A stretch of DNA of 64,000 nucleotides from Mesorhizobium kowhaii (GCF_003253745.1 NZ_MZXV01000055.1:62001-126000); one strand, 5' to 3'; numbered from the stretch's first letter, positions 1 to 9,081 are shown. Notes: generated by a model not told the origin, from the sequence alone. Numbers and translations are program-made.

Positions 1-228
1 GATGTTGCCTAACGATGCTATTGATAAGGCTAGTGCGGTCGCAGCAATGTCGTCGTCGGCTTCGGCAATCGCCACAACATCATATTGACCAAGCGTCCAC
101 AACAGGGTGTGAACCTTGATGCCGTTCTTGCTGGCCATCGCCTTGAAGGCCTCAGCACGTTTCTGGGTATCCTTTATGCTCTTGATACCTTGATCTGTGA
201 AACTCGACAGCAATACGTAATAAGCCAT
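1..228 (-). CDS. GYD domain protein, 3' end outside the window
   Basis: The visible 76 residues begin MAYYVLLSSFTDQGIKSI and contain TLGQYDVVAIAEADDD, which matches the small GYD family (about 100 aa, ferredoxin-like alpha/beta fold, role unknown). The start is the ATG at 226-228, preceded by a strong GGGAGGA ribosome-binding site. The reading frame runs off the left edge, so the last 20-30 residues are missing. The next gene, at 499-2238, has the same orientation but is 270 bp upstream, so an operon is not obvious. I see no gene in 229-498. The family call is by recognition of the fold motif; no function is claimed. Confidence 0.85.
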   Translation of the reverse strand, partial: MAYYVLLSSFTDQGIKSIKDTQKRAEAFKAMASKNGIKVHTLLWTLGQYDVVAIAEADDDIAATALALSIASLGNI

Positions 229-498
229 TGGTTCCTCCCACAATAGGAGCGGGCGGGCGCTCACGGCGCGTCCGCCGTCTCCCGGAACTACGATAACACG
301 AGTCAGGTGCGCGAACCACTTGCGGCAGGGAGGCTGGCCTGCCGAGTATCAACGGTCCGCTCGTTCGATCTCCGGACCACGGAAGAGCCTTCAGAGCCGT
401 GCTATATGAGGCCCAAGGCGTGTTCGCAGCTCTGTCCTACGCTGCGCGAGGGAAAGACCGTTACCACGGTAGCCACCAACTGCTCTGGCACGGCCAAC

Positions 499-2238
499 TC
501 ACGCCGGCAATCCGGCCTTGATGAGCCCTTCGCGGAGAAGCTCCCTGTCTTCGGCGTGTTCAAGGAGGACGCTCTTGCGCATGTATTCGGCCGTCGAGAA
601 ATCGGGCCGCAACCGCAGGACCTCTGCCACTGCTGCCTGTGCCTCTGCGGTCCGTTCAAGCTGGGCGTAGCAGGCCGCGAGCCGCGCACTCGACCACGAA
701 CCTGACAAGGGCATCCGCTTGAACGCCTGTGCGGCCTCTGCAAAGCGCCGGAGCGAATAGAGCGCGATGCCGAAATGGGCATCGTACCAACCAGGACGTA
801 GTGGGTTGAGGCGACAAGCAGCCTCCAAACTAACCAGTGCGTCTTCGGGCCTTCCACGAAAGGCCAGCAATCGGCCCTTCATGATCAACCCGTCTGTATC
901 ATTGGGGTTCAGGTCGAATGCCCGCCGGAGGTGTTGCTCGGCCATGTCGTACTCACGGCGGTAGAGACAGATCGTCGATAGTATTCGGTGGCAGCGGCTT
1001 TCCAGGGGGTCGAGTTCGAGCGCGTGCTTTGCCTCGGTGTACGCCGCGTCCAGCACCTCGGCCGGTGCCGCGGCGTGACCGTTCTGTGCCACCTTAACGA
1101 ACGCACTATACGACCGCGCCACCGCATACCGCTCATCGAGAGCAACCGCCTTCTCGAACATCTCACGAGCTTGCTGATTGGCAGTTTCGGTGTCGTTCCG
1201 GAAATGGGCAAGGCCGCGCAACAAACAGTCGTAGGCCGCCAGGCTGGTTGTCGGCCTTCGGAGCGATTGCTGAAGCATTGCATCTTCAATTCGCCCAACC
1301 AGCGTTGATACAATGGTCTGCGCGACTTCGTCCTGCACTGCGAAGATGTCATCGAGACTGCGGTCATAACGTTCAGCCCAAAGATGCGCCCCGGTCGCCG
1401 CCTCGATGAGCTGCGCGGTGATCCGTACGCGTGCCCCGGCCCGCCGCACACTGCCTTCGAGGAGATATGAGACGCCAAGCCGGCGGCCGATTTCCGCCAT
1501 CTCGATAGACTTGCCGCGAAAGGCGAAGGACGAGTTGCGGGCGATCACGAACAGCGAGCGGAAGTGCGCCAGGCCGGTGACGATGTCTTCGGTGATGCCG
1601 TCGCTGAAGTACGTCTCCTCCGGCTGCCCGCTCAGATTGTCGAACGGAAGCACTGCGATTGAGGGTCTGTCGGGCAAGGATAGCGGCGCACCGGCGGCAG
1701 GCGGTGCCGATCCCTTGGACCAGCACCAAACGCGGACCGGATGCGCGATGTTCTTCAGCTTGCGCTCGCCGGTGTCTTCAAAGGCGAAGTCAGTCTTGCC
1801 GGCCAGCTGCTTCTGCACCGCATCGGCAATGCAAATGCCCCCAGGCTCCGCCAGTGCCTCAAGCCGTGCCGCGATGTTGACGCCGTCCCCGAGCAGGTCG
1901 CCGTCCTCCACGACAACGTCACCGACGTTGATGCCGATGCGGAACACGATGCGGTTCTCGGGCGGGACCTCCCGCTGATGCGCCGCCGTCCCTTCCTGCA
2001 TTGCGACGGCACAGGCCACGGCCTCAACAACGGAGCCAAACTCCACGATTGCGCCATCGCCCATTAGTTTGGCAACACGGCCCCTGTGGTCTGCGATCAG
2101 CGGGTCTACCACTTGGGAGCGAAGGGTCCTGATCGACGCGAGTGTACGGGCCTCATCTGCTTCGATCAGGCGTGAATAGGCCACGATGTCGGCGGCCATG
2201 ATCGCAGCGAGCCGCCGCTCCACCCGAACAACTGGCAT
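499..2238 (-). CDS. Class III adenylate cyclase with TolB-like domain and TPR repeats
   Basis: The 579-aa protein has three parts. Residues about 8-170 form a class III nucleotide cyclase domain: the first metal Asp is in MAADIVAYSRL, the second in LMGDGAIVEF, and the transition-state Asn/Arg are in GDGVNIAARLEAL. Residues about 190-320 form a TolB/FlgO-like domain (RPSIAVLPFDNLSGQ, FSDGITEDI, LWAERYDR). The rest is a TPR array (about 335-560). No membrane segment is evident, so it is probably cytoplasmic and makes cAMP in response to an unknown signal bound by the C-terminal part. It belongs to a family greatly expanded in Mesorhizobium and Bradyrhizobium. A paralogue with the same order lies at 12934-14823. 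The start is the ATG at 2236-2238. It lies outside the tRNA-Thr repeat. Confidence 0.88.
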   Translation of the reverse strand: MPVVRVERRLAAIMAADIVAYSRLIEADEARTLASIRTLRSQVVDPLIADHRGRVAKLMGDGAIVEFGSVVEAVACAVAMQEGTAAHQREVPPENRIVFRIGINVGDVVVEDGDLLGDGVNIAARLEALAEPGGICIADAVQKQLAGKTDFAFEDTGERKLKNIAHPVRVWCWSKGSAPPAAGAPLSLPDRPSIAVLPFDNLSGQPEETYFSDGITEDIVTGLAHFRSLFVIARNSSFAFRGKSIEMAEIGRRLGVSYLLEGSVRRAGARVRITAQLIEAATGAHLWAERYDRSLDDIFAVQDEVAQTIVSTLVGRIEDAMLQQSLRRPTTSLAAYDCLLRGLAHFRNDTETANQQAREMFEKAVALDERYAVARSYSAFVKVAQNGHAAAPAEVLDAAYTEAKHALELDPLESRCHRILSTICLYRREYDMAEQHLRRAFDLNPNDTDGLIMKGRLLAFRGRPEDALVSLEAACRLNPLRPGWYDAHFGIALYSLRRFAEAAQAFKRMPLSGSWSSARLAACYAQLERTAEAQAAVAEVLRLRPDFSTAEYMRKSVLLEHAEDRELLREGLIKAGLPA

Positions 2239-2320
2239 AAGATGCCTTCCAGTACATCGCTAAGCGAACGCCCAATCTTCGCAGCTTCAAGCACGACCCG
2301 CAATCCGAACGGTAATGGGT

Positions 2321-2506
2321 TCAAGGTACGCGCTTCGCCAGCTTCGCGAGCGTCGAGCGTGAGCAGTTGGTGGCCTTCACGATAGTGTTCCAGCTCTGCC
2401 CCTTCCGCAGCATGTCCAAGATGGCCTCGTTGCGCTCTGCGTCCTCGGGCCGGCCCTTCATGCGCCCTTCAGCCTTGGCCTTGGCGATGCCCTGGACGAA
2501 ACCACC
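2321..2506 (-). pseudogene. Serine recombinase C-terminal remnant
   Basis: Read on the minus strand, this stretch gives a peptide with VQGIAKAKAEGRMKGRP followed by a helix-turn-helix (QSWNTIVKATNCSRSTLAKL) and a stop at 2321-2323. That is the C-terminal hinge and DNA-binding domain of resolvase/invertase-type serine recombinases. The catalytic N-terminal domain is absent. The upstream sequence instead belongs to a tyrosine-integrase remnant in another frame. It is a scar of a lost mobile element close to the 3' end of tRNA-Thr. Confidence 0.7.
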
Positions 2507-2910
2507 GCTCCAGGTCGGCGCTGTCCTGCTTGCCTTGGTTGAGCCGAAGGACTTCCCTCCAGATGCCTTCGCTGTCCATCATGTCCACGAGATCGGCATT
2601 AAGCAGCCCAGCCAGTGCCAGAACCTGCCTATGAGAGAGGGGCTGGGGTCCTTCCCGGTGCTTTTGCAGAACTCTTGGAGTGCCGCGTCGGCGTAACGGT
2701 GACGGAACTTCGCCTCGGAGGGGTCTTTTGTCGCAAGGCTGACTTTGACCTCACGTCCAACTTTGCGACTTTTGTGACCTCGCCTACCGGTATTGCGACC
2801 GGAACATCAATCAGAACTGACGTCAGATCGGAGGGAACCCGTTGCCGAAGGTAGTAGACGCCAGTGTCGAGATGCTTCCAAGGTCCGGGCTTTCGCAAGC
2901 TCATGTGCAC
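2507..2910 (-). pseudogene. Phage-type integrase, N-terminal remnant with frameshifts
   Basis: From the ATG near 2910 the minus strand reads MHMSLRKPGPWKHLDTGVYY then LRQRVPSDL and PVGEVTKVAKL. This is the usual N-terminus of a family of long phage integrases. The frame then shifts: a second frame continues GREVKVSLATKDPSEAKFR, HRYADAALQEF, and a third gives SHRQVLALAGLLNADLVD and MMDSEGIWREVLRL. No catalytic Arg/His/Tyr region is present. The gene reads away from the 3' end of tRNA-Thr, as an integrase does when its element sits downstream of a tRNA. I read it as a dead integrase of an element lying to the left. Confidence 0.72.
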
Positions 2911-2969
2911 AGACGGGCGGCAAATAGATCAACAAATACAGAAACTTGTTGCCAATCAAGGGGATAGGC

Positions 2970-3117
<148 letters not shown>

Positions 3118-3281
3118 CGGCACCATGCGCCGTTTTGGCTCACCGGAACCAAAGTGGCACCATGCAGGCACGGAACGACCAGCAGCCGACACCATTCGAG
3201 CGAGAGCTACACCGCTTTTGCAACCATGATGGTGCCAATCTTGTTGCGAATTGAAATAGAGGGCGTGCCCTGGCCGCCCGC

Positions 3282-4289
3282 TCAGGTCTTCAGCTCGCGC
3301 TTGAGTTCGTTCAGGAAGCGCCAGTCCGTACCTTCCGCGATAATCCTGTCGGGTGTGGAGCTGATCAAACCGACTTCTTTCAGCCGCAGCGAATAGAAGC
3401 GGACGGCGTCAGTGGAATCGTAGTCCCGCCATTTCCGGTAAGGCAGCTCGCTGATCGCTGCGAACGCATCATCGTAGTGGCTGGCGAACCCGCCCGCCAC
3501 CAGGCGCTCGGCAACCTGGGCCGGCGCGGCGGTGCATAGATCCGCAGCCTTGAGGATGGCGCGCAGCACACGCTTGGTAGCAACGGGATGCGCCGCCACA
3601 AAATCGCTGTTGGCGGACAGCATGCAGCAGAAATATTGCGACCAAGGCCGGTCCACAGTGCTGTTGATGATCACGTTCCCGACCTTGCTGCGCCGCAATT
3701 CCTGCGGGTCCGGCGGAAAGCCAAGGAACGCATCCACGTCACCGCGCGCGAACAGCTCCTTGGGCTTGATCGCCGGGTTCACAACCCAGTTGATGTCGTG
3801 CGCCGGATCGAGCCCGACATAGGCCGCGATGCTGGCGAGGAACAGATGCGGGCCCGTACCGAGCCCTTGGACGCCGACGTTCCTGCCTTTCAGATCGACG
3901 ACGCTGTCGATCCCGCGCTTGGCAAACAGCTCGAAGCAGCCGGGATGGACGCCGCCGAGCAGAGTGATCCGCGCACCGGAGTCCAAGGCCACGATCAAAT
4001 TTGTCACGAAGTTGAGGGTAAAGTCGATCTCGCCATTCGCCACCGCGGAGGCCTGGGCCGCACCGGCGCGTGAGACGACATAGTCAACCTCGGTGAAGCC
4101 CTCAGCACGCAGAAGTTCCTCTGCAACATACTGTGGCGCCACGCAGATGCTAGGAATCTTCGCCAAGCGAATGCGCGTGGTCTCCGGCGGTGGCTCGGCA
4201 AGAGCTCGAGTTGGAGCGCCGACGAGGCTGGCGGCGCCGGCGGCCGTCAGGCCGGCCAGGAAACGGCGGCGGTTCTGGATGCTCTGCAT
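3282..4289 (-). CDS. ABC-type substrate-binding protein, NMT1/nitrate-sulfonate family, Tat-exported
   Basis: The 335-aa protein starts with a twin-arginine signal (NRRRFLAGLTAAGAASLVG), followed by a mature domain of the NMT1/THI5-like periplasmic binding fold (RLAKIPSICVAPQYVAEELL, GGVHPGCFELF, LKGRNVGVQGLGTG). Such proteins deliver nitrate, sulfonates, taurine or thiamine precursors to an ABC permease, but the ligand cannot be read from the sequence. No permease or ATPase gene is adjacent, so it is an orphan and may use a distant transporter. The ATG at 4287-4289 has a GAGGGAG ribosome-binding site 8 nt upstream. It sits just inside the tRNA-Thr direct repeat, with accessory-region neighbours. 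Confidence 0.83.
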   Translation of the reverse strand: MQSIQNRRRFLAGLTAAGAASLVGAPTRALAEPPPETTRIRLAKIPSICVAPQYVAEELLRAEGFTEVDYVVSRAGAAQASAVANGEIDFTLNFVTNLIVALDSGARITLLGGVHPGCFELFAKRGIDSVVDLKGRNVGVQGLGTGPHLFLASIAAYVGLDPAHDINWVVNPAIKPKELFARGDVDAFLGFPPDPQELRRSKVGNVIINSTVDRPWSQYFCCMLSANSDFVAAHPVATKRVLRAILKAADLCTAAPAQVAERLVAGGFASHYDDAFAAISELPYRKWRDYDSTDAVRFYSLRLKEVGLISSTPDRIIAEGTDWRFLNELKRELKT

Positions 4290-5118
4290 CGGAAAGCTCC
4301 CTCTCTTCCAAACCGCAAAAGTCGACTGCGGCCGGAATCGAGCAAAAGAGATTCCGGCAGAGGCGGATAGTCGCGGGAGCGCGCCGAGTAGTTGCGAGTT
4401 GGAGCGCGCCCAGTCTCAAAACGGGAGTCTTACGCTCTCAGTCGCTGGCTCCGTTAGGCCCTGGCCAGCGATGAGCAACGATACGCCTTATCGGCGTTCG
4501 TGGCGAGGGCAAAGCTCTCAGCCAGCAAGATGCTCAGGTGGAACCCTCGCAGTTTCCAAAACGCGGGCAAACTGATTGTTTGGTTGAACGCCAAATGGCG
4601 GCTTCGGGATACCTCTTCGAGACGTTCGAGCTCACCTCAGTGGGCGCCTGGAAAGGGTGATGGGCGTGAATTCGGCCGAGCGCGAACGAGCTTCCGCAAT
4701 GGTCGAACTCGGTCGTTCCGATTGATTGGGTTTTGACCCTAGGGCTCAATCGCGTGCTGCCTTCGCGCACGAAAACTGAGGGGGAAATGAAACTAGTTGG
4801 GCTTTGATCGCTGCAGGGCTGTTTTCATCAAACGCTTCGGCAGAACAGCCCAACGTCCAAAGCCTATTGGATCAATGTAACGCTGAAATGGCCACTGTCG
4901 AATGGATGTATTGCCTTGGATATGTCGGGGGGCGTCTGATATCATGGTCTTGAACGGGGCAATCATCGAAAACAATCCTTCGATAGACCCCGTTTTAAAA
5001 CGGCGGCCCCTCGATGAGGCCGGCATCGAGTTCCTGAACCATGGCAGGCCGGGCGTCAGGTTGCGCACTTAAGAGCACCCTAATAAGACATTGATCAGAT
5101 AAACGAAGGGGCCAGCAT
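4290..5118. other. No recognisable gene
   Basis: About 830 bp without a convincing coding region. An open frame of 91 codons at 4793-5068 (minus) has no recognisable motif and no good ribosome-binding site. The stretch may be decayed element DNA. I see no RNA gene or repeat in it. Confidence 0.5.
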
Positions 5119-5250
5119 ATGACCGACGAAGCCGACCATCGCGCCGCTTAGTTAGCAGAACTAACCGTCGAAATTGTATCGGCATTTGTCAGCAACAACC
5201 CAATTCCAGCCGCAAGTCTGCCGGAACTGATAGCCTCGGTTCACCGGGCA

Positions 5251-5562
5251 ATGTCCGGCCTCAGCCAGCCAGTGGCAGGGCTAGCCGATCCGCAAATCCC
5301 AGCGGTCAACCCTAAGAAGTCCGTGTTTCCCGACTACATCGTGAGCTTGGAAGACGGCCGCAAGTTCAAATCGATGAAACGCCACCTTGGTTTGCTTGGC
5401 ATGACGCCAAAAGAATATCGCGCTAAATGGAGCCTGCCTTCCGACTATCCGATGGTGGCGCCAAACTACGCCGCGACACGGTCTGCCCTGGCAAAGGCAA
5501 GTGGTTTAGGTCGCAAGGCTGCGCCGGACACGCCAGCCAAGAAGGCGCCTGCGACGCGGTAG
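5251..5562 (+). CDS. Ros/MucR-family regulator, degenerate zinc finger, interrupted N-terminus
   Basis: The C-terminal part carries the MucR signature: KKSVFPDYIVSLEDGRKFKS, MKRHLGLLGMTPKEYRAKW and LPSDYPMVAPNYAATRSAL. MucR/Ros proteins bind DNA as transcriptional repressors of exopolysaccharide and motility genes. Here the first zinc-ligand Cys is Ser (DYIVSLED), and the final His region (usually THYGL) is shortened to LLGM. The true N-terminus is encoded from the ATG at 5119 (MTDEADHRAA), but an in-frame TAG stop at 5149-5151 separates it from LAELTVEIVSAFVSNNPIP, which continues in frame to residue 1 here. Translation may restart at the ATG at 5251, giving 103 aa, or the gene may be dead. 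Some Mesorhizobium Ros homologues are known to lack zinc ligands, so the Cys loss alone does not prove decay. Confidence 0.6.
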   Translation: MSGLSQPVAGLADPQIPAVNPKKSVFPDYIVSLEDGRKFKSMKRHLGLLGMTPKEYRAKWSLPSDYPMVAPNYAATRSALAKASGLGRKAAPDTPAKKAPATR

Positions 5563-5651
5563 GCGAAGTGACACGTCTTTCCACCGCCGAAGAGCTTGAG
5601 AGCGGCGGCGCCGGCTGAGGCTGCGGAAATAGAGGAAATGCGTCGGCGGGC

Positions 5652-5915
5652 GTGATCGCCACGGCTGCAGCGATTGAGGATGTTTCTGCGTTTGCGCACA
5701 GCGCCGGTAAGATTCCCAGCATAACCGTAACACCGCGACCCGACGGTTACGTGATCATCTTGCGGCCAGGCGACCATCAGAAAGTCACCCACCAAAACCG
5801 GTACTTCGTCCCCTACGACAGTGTCATTCCGTCCGGCGACGACAACTTCCACATCTGCCTGCATCCGACCGAGGAAGATCAAAACTGCTTTTTCGCGCCT
5901 GCAGACGCGATATAG
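5652..5915 (+). CDS. Hypothetical protein
   Basis: This open frame of 87 codons starts at a GTG, and its C-terminal half (YVIILRPGDHQKVTH, NRYFVPYDSVIPSGDDN, FHICLHPTEEDQNCFFAP) has a protein-like composition. I recognise no family. It follows the MucR-like gene by 90 bp in the same orientation. The opposite strand also has a long open frame, so the call is tentative. Confidence 0.35.
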   Translation: MIATAAAIEDVSAFAHSAGKIPSITVTPRPDGYVIILRPGDHQKVTHQNRYFVPYDSVIPSGDDNFHICLHPTEEDQNCFFAPADAI

Positions 5916-5957
5916 CCCCCTGTAGGTTTGGTACTCACCTATCAGCGTCCACCCCGT

Positions 5958-6401
5958 CTATATTACGCCGGGATCGACAAAGTTCCCTGCCCACAAGTTG
6001 CGTTTGGCAATGCGGGCTTCGCGCTCTTCGGCAAGGTATCGAGGGGCCTGTTTGTCGGCGACCGCCAATCCGTGTTTCACCAGGTCGCGTCCGAGATCGA
6101 TGCCTCCCACGAAGCAAACGCCGACATCGTTGTCATAGCGGTCCTTGCCTTCGATGATGCAGGATACATCCCCTGTGGCAATGAGATGGCGAATGTGGTC
6201 ACGCGCATACCTGCCGCAGGGCCAGATATTGTCAGCGGCATCAAGACACGCCTGCGAAAGTTCGGGGGCATCGATACCGCGCAACTGAACTCGTTTCTTG
6301 TCATGCCACAGCGTGTCGCCGTCATGAGCAAACCAGTGCTCTGCTGCGGACACGGGGCCACAGGTGAGCACGAAGGCGAGAGCGAGGGTCAACCTACACA
6401 T
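5958..6401 (-). CDS. Secreted thermonuclease-like (SNase domain) protein
   Basis: The 147-aa protein has a Sec signal peptide (MCRLTLALAFVLTCGPVSAA) and an SNase-type OB-fold domain. Motifs in order are HDGDTLWHDKKRVQLRGID with APE, CGRYARDHIRHLI, DRYDNDVGVCFV and a C-terminal YLAEEREARIAKRNLW. The metal and catalytic Asp/Glu/Arg pattern of staphylococcal-type nucleases is largely present (D in GDTL, E in DAPE, D in DRYDND), although the first catalytic Arg appears as Gln in VQLRG. These proteins hydrolyse DNA or RNA outside the cytoplasm. Start ATG at 6399-6401. The gene stands alone. Confidence 0.82.
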   Translation of the reverse strand: MCRLTLALAFVLTCGPVSAAEHWFAHDGDTLWHDKKRVQLRGIDAPELSQACLDAADNIWPCGRYARDHIRHLIATGDVSCIIEGKDRYDNDVGVCFVGGIDLGRDLVKHGLAVADKQAPRYLAEEREARIAKRNLWAGNFVDPGVI

Positions 6402-6558
6402 GGCAGAGCAATGTGATTATTGCGCATTCTCGTCGTATCCGCGCTCCTGCTACTACTCCTGATTGGCTTGAACTGACTCTTACACACGCGCGACAGCGGG
6501 AGGCGTTTCGTCCCGTTATCTCAACTTGTCACATGCGCCCTCCTAACCTCCGAGAATA

Positions 6559-6861
6559 CTACTTCACCGGGCCACGTGTGATGGTCGTGAGTTCCGCGAT
6601 CACGTCAAACGCCTTGATGCTCAACGTCGGGTCACCTTTCATCTCCGCAATAATTGGCCCGTCCACGAAGGCTTGCACTGCGGCGTCATCGTCGAATAGG
6701 TAGATCCCGCCGGCTTCGCTTTGGGCCTCGTTTATGATCCAGACCTTCCAGCGCAGGCCAGGTATGTCCGCGATGGGTTGAGCATAGGGCAGGTTTTCTC
6801 TCTCATACTCGGCCCTCGGCCCATTGAGCTTGTAGTTGATTTGCAGGATTTTGGCCAACAT
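6559..6861 (-). CDS. YdhR-family putative mono-oxygenase
   Basis: The 100-aa protein (MLAKILQINYKLNGPRAEYE, GLRWKVWIINEAQSEAGGIY, LFDDDAAVQAFVDGPIIAEM) matches the small YdhR family, a ferredoxin-like dimer annotated as putative mono-oxygenase with no proven substrate. The start ATG at 6859-6861 has an excellent AAGGGAGGA site upstream. It is flanked by gaps of 157 and 195 bp without genes and is probably monocistronic. Confidence 0.83.
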   Translation of the reverse strand: MLAKILQINYKLNGPRAEYERENLPYAQPIADIPGLRWKVWIINEAQSEAGGIYLFDDDAAVQAFVDGPIIAEMKGDPTLSIKAFDVIAELTTITRGPVK

Positions 6862-7056
6862 GTCTTTCCTCCCTTATTGGGCCGAATTCACGGTCAATCC
6901 ATAAAATTAGCACGAGCTATCCTATTAGAAAGGGCTAATGTTGCTGCCAGCCGGCAGTGACAGAATGCCGGTAAGGCCCGATGGCTTGTTGGTCACCCCC
7001 GAAAGGCTGTCGGGCCGCTACTGTGGACGCTAACCAGCGTAGGAAATGGCAGCGCT

Positions 7057-8166
7057 TCACGGTTGGAGCGTTGTTTTATAGCTTAACCCCGGAAATGAAA
7101 CGGCGTCGGGCATCAGCGCTGGCCTGCCGGCGGGATGGCCCTTGAGGATGTCGAGAAAGAACGCGGTGGTCAGCGCGTTCGCCTGCTTGAATGCTGGCTC
7201 CGAGGAGTTCATGAACATCATGTGCCCGCCACGATCGAACACGGCCAACGCCTTGTCTTGACTGCTGATTTCGTCATACGCCCACAGAGCGTTGTGTTTA
7301 GGCGATACCGCGGCATCGTCGGAAGCGAACATTATGAGCGTCGGCACCTTGACCTCCGCAATGCCCGTGTCGCCAAAGGCATGCAGCTCGTCCGGAGCTC
7401 CGGCGACAAGAGCGGCTACGCGTCTATCCCAGATGGGCGGCATGGGCGCCGCAATCGGATCAGCGACACCATAGTGCGTCGCGACCGATTGCTCGTGGCC
7501 TACGAATTGGCATGTATCAGAGGCGTATGGGTCCTTTTTGTTTACGGCGCACCAGGCATCGAGTTCTCTGAAGTTGACCCGGGCGCCTCCCGCCTGGAAC
7601 ACAGTGGTTCCGCCGCTCGAATGTCCCCAAACACCGATGTGGGAGGTGTCGATTGTCCCGGCCAGCTTGCCGCCCGGGGCGGTCAATGAATCAGTGTATT
7701 CGATCACCCGGACCACATTGGCAGGGTGATCGTAGAGCAGCCAGATCGCCCTCCCATCTTCCCGGCTAACTCCTTCATCCAGTGGTCCGCCGAGTCCAGT
7801 ATCATAGTCCGCGGCAGCGACGACGAAACCATACGATGCGAGTTGTCGACCCAACGTGCCGTATAAAGAGCCGTTACCGTCGAGCCCGTGGATCAAGATC
7901 ACCAATGGATAGGGACCGGTTGTTGCCGCAGGCGCATCCATCGACACCATCAAGATTGCGGCGTTGGGATCGGGGGCGGGACCGGCGGCGGGATACCAGA
8001 CCATGGTCGCCATGGGATGCTTGCCGGAAATGTCGGGGATAGTGAACTTCTGGAGACCGACTGCAAATGGCCCTGGCTTCGTGAAGTCCGCGGCGAACAC
8101 GGGTGAAAGACCGGCCACTAGCCACAACACGACAAGCCCAGCCAACCGAAGGCTCAACCGGCCCAT
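7057..8166 (-). CDS. Secreted alpha/beta hydrolase, predicted dienelactone-hydrolase family
   Basis: The ATG at 8164-8166, preceded by AGAGGTGA, gives a 369-aa protein with a signal peptide (MGRLSLRLAGLVVLWLVAG). The rest is an alpha/beta hydrolase of the predicted dienelactone hydrolase group (LQKFTIPDISGKHPMATMVW, YPLVILIHGLDG). The nucleophile elbow is GVWGHSSGGTT, the acid is in MFASDDAAVSP and the His in FDRGGHMMFM, so the triad is intact. It probably hydrolyses an ester in the periplasm; the substrate is unknown. An in-frame extension upstream to 8271 encodes MRPATQWVKPGLIN, which resembles a DNA ligase tail (compare 9708-10220) and is probably not translated with this gene. Confidence 0.85.
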   Translation of the reverse strand: MGRLSLRLAGLVVLWLVAGLSPVFAADFTKPGPFAVGLQKFTIPDISGKHPMATMVWYPAAGPAPDPNAAILMVSMDAPAATTGPYPLVILIHGLDGNGSLYGTLGRQLASYGFVVAAADYDTGLGGPLDEGVSREDGRAIWLLYDHPANVVRVIEYTDSLTAPGGKLAGTIDTSHIGVWGHSSGGTTVFQAGGARVNFRELDAWCAVNKKDPYASDTCQFVGHEQSVATHYGVADPIAAPMPPIWDRRVAALVAGAPDELHAFGDTGIAEVKVPTLIMFASDDAAVSPKHNALWAYDEISSQDKALAVFDRGGHMMFMNSSEPAFKQANALTTAFFLDILKGHPAGRPALMPDAVSFPGLSYKTTLQP

Positions 8167-8320
8167 ATTCTCACCTCTTAGCCGGCTCCGTATCGTCGGC
8201 CTTCGGATAATTTGGCGCAAATTGCTTTCATTGATCAGGCCGGGTTTGACCCATTGCGTAGCCGGCCGCAAGCGAGAATTTTTAGAGATCGCTAATGTTC
8301 CGTCAAGCCCGACCTAAGCG

Positions 8321-8599
8321 TCAGCCCTTCTTTATCGCCTCTCTCCGCACATTAGCTGACTCGGACCGACCGGCTGTTTGTTGGCTTCCGGGAGTAATCT
8401 CCTCCGCCTGCTGTTCGATGTTTTTTTGTCGCCCATAGACAAGCCTAAACACAAGCGCGAAATACCCGACTTGCAACAAAACAGCGGCGATGACACCCCA
8501 GGCTACACCCTTCCAGATGGACCCCGTGTCGAGATAGGCCCAAGCCGCGACGACGACAGACGTCGTCAGCATTCCCACCAGAAACTGCGGAAAATACAT
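8321..8599 (-). CDS. SyrA/ExoX-like small inner-membrane protein (exopolysaccharide regulation)
   Basis: The protein begins MYFPQFLVGMLTTSVVVAAW and has a second hydrophobic segment (GVAWGVIAAVLLQVGYFALV), then a basic, polar tail. This two-helix pattern matches the rhizobial SyrA/ExoX exopolysaccharide production repressor family, small membrane proteins that change exopolysaccharide synthesis after translation. The start is uncertain: this ATG has only a weak site, while an in-frame TTG at 8624-8626 has AAGGGG close upstream and would add nine residues. No exo genes are nearby. Confidence 0.65.
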   Translation of the reverse strand: MYFPQFLVGMLTTSVVVAAWAYLDTGSIWKGVAWGVIAAVLLQVGYFALVFRLVYGRQKNIEQQAEEITPGSQQTAGRSESANVRREAIKKG

Positions 8600-8847
8600 C
8601 GCGCCAACCCACTTGCCGTTCCCCAACGGACCCCTTCAAAATCCCATTATTTTAGCAAGCGCGCAAGTATCACAGTCCGAGCTTGCGCAGCAGCTCGTCG
8701 ACAAGCACGAGGAGGCCCGCCGCCCCATTTGCGAAGCGACGGGACCCACCCCAACCCACATACCCGTCATTGCAATTGCGGTGCCAAGCCTATTGACCCA
8801 TTGCGGGGCACTTTAGGGCCTACGGGCTTCGCCAGCGCGAGCCAACA

Positions 8848-9081
8848 TTAGGCGGGTCGCACCGGCCCTGTGCCGTTCCACGTAATGAACGGCGCATCCT
8901 TGCCGGTGATCTCCGGGATCGACCTTAGCAGCGCTTCGTGCGTGCCCTGGAGCGCTCGATAATGTTCGGAGGTTGGCGACAACAGCGGCTGCACGATACT
9001 CTTGTGCAGCCGTTCCGCTTCCACCAGGAACCGGTCGATTTCTGCCTGTGAGAGCTGCTTTGAGAGTTTGGTCCTAGCCAT
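8848..9081 (-). CDS. Hypothetical protein
   Basis: A 77-aa acidic/basic mixed protein (MARTKLSKQLSQAEIDRFLV, EAERLHKSIVQPLLSPTSEH). It is predicted mostly helical. The ATG at 9079-9081 has AGGTG 6 nt upstream, and the frame extends a further nine codons without a better start. I recognise no family. The neighbours on the same strand are similarly small. Confidence 0.55.
   Translation of the reverse strand: MARTKLSKQLSQAEIDRFLVEAERLHKSIVQPLLSPTSEHYRALQGTHEALLRSIPEITGKDAPFITWNGTGPVRPA

Noticed and set aside
4793..5068. 91-codon minus-strand frame
   Set aside because: No ribosome-binding site, no motif and atypical composition; left as non-coding.
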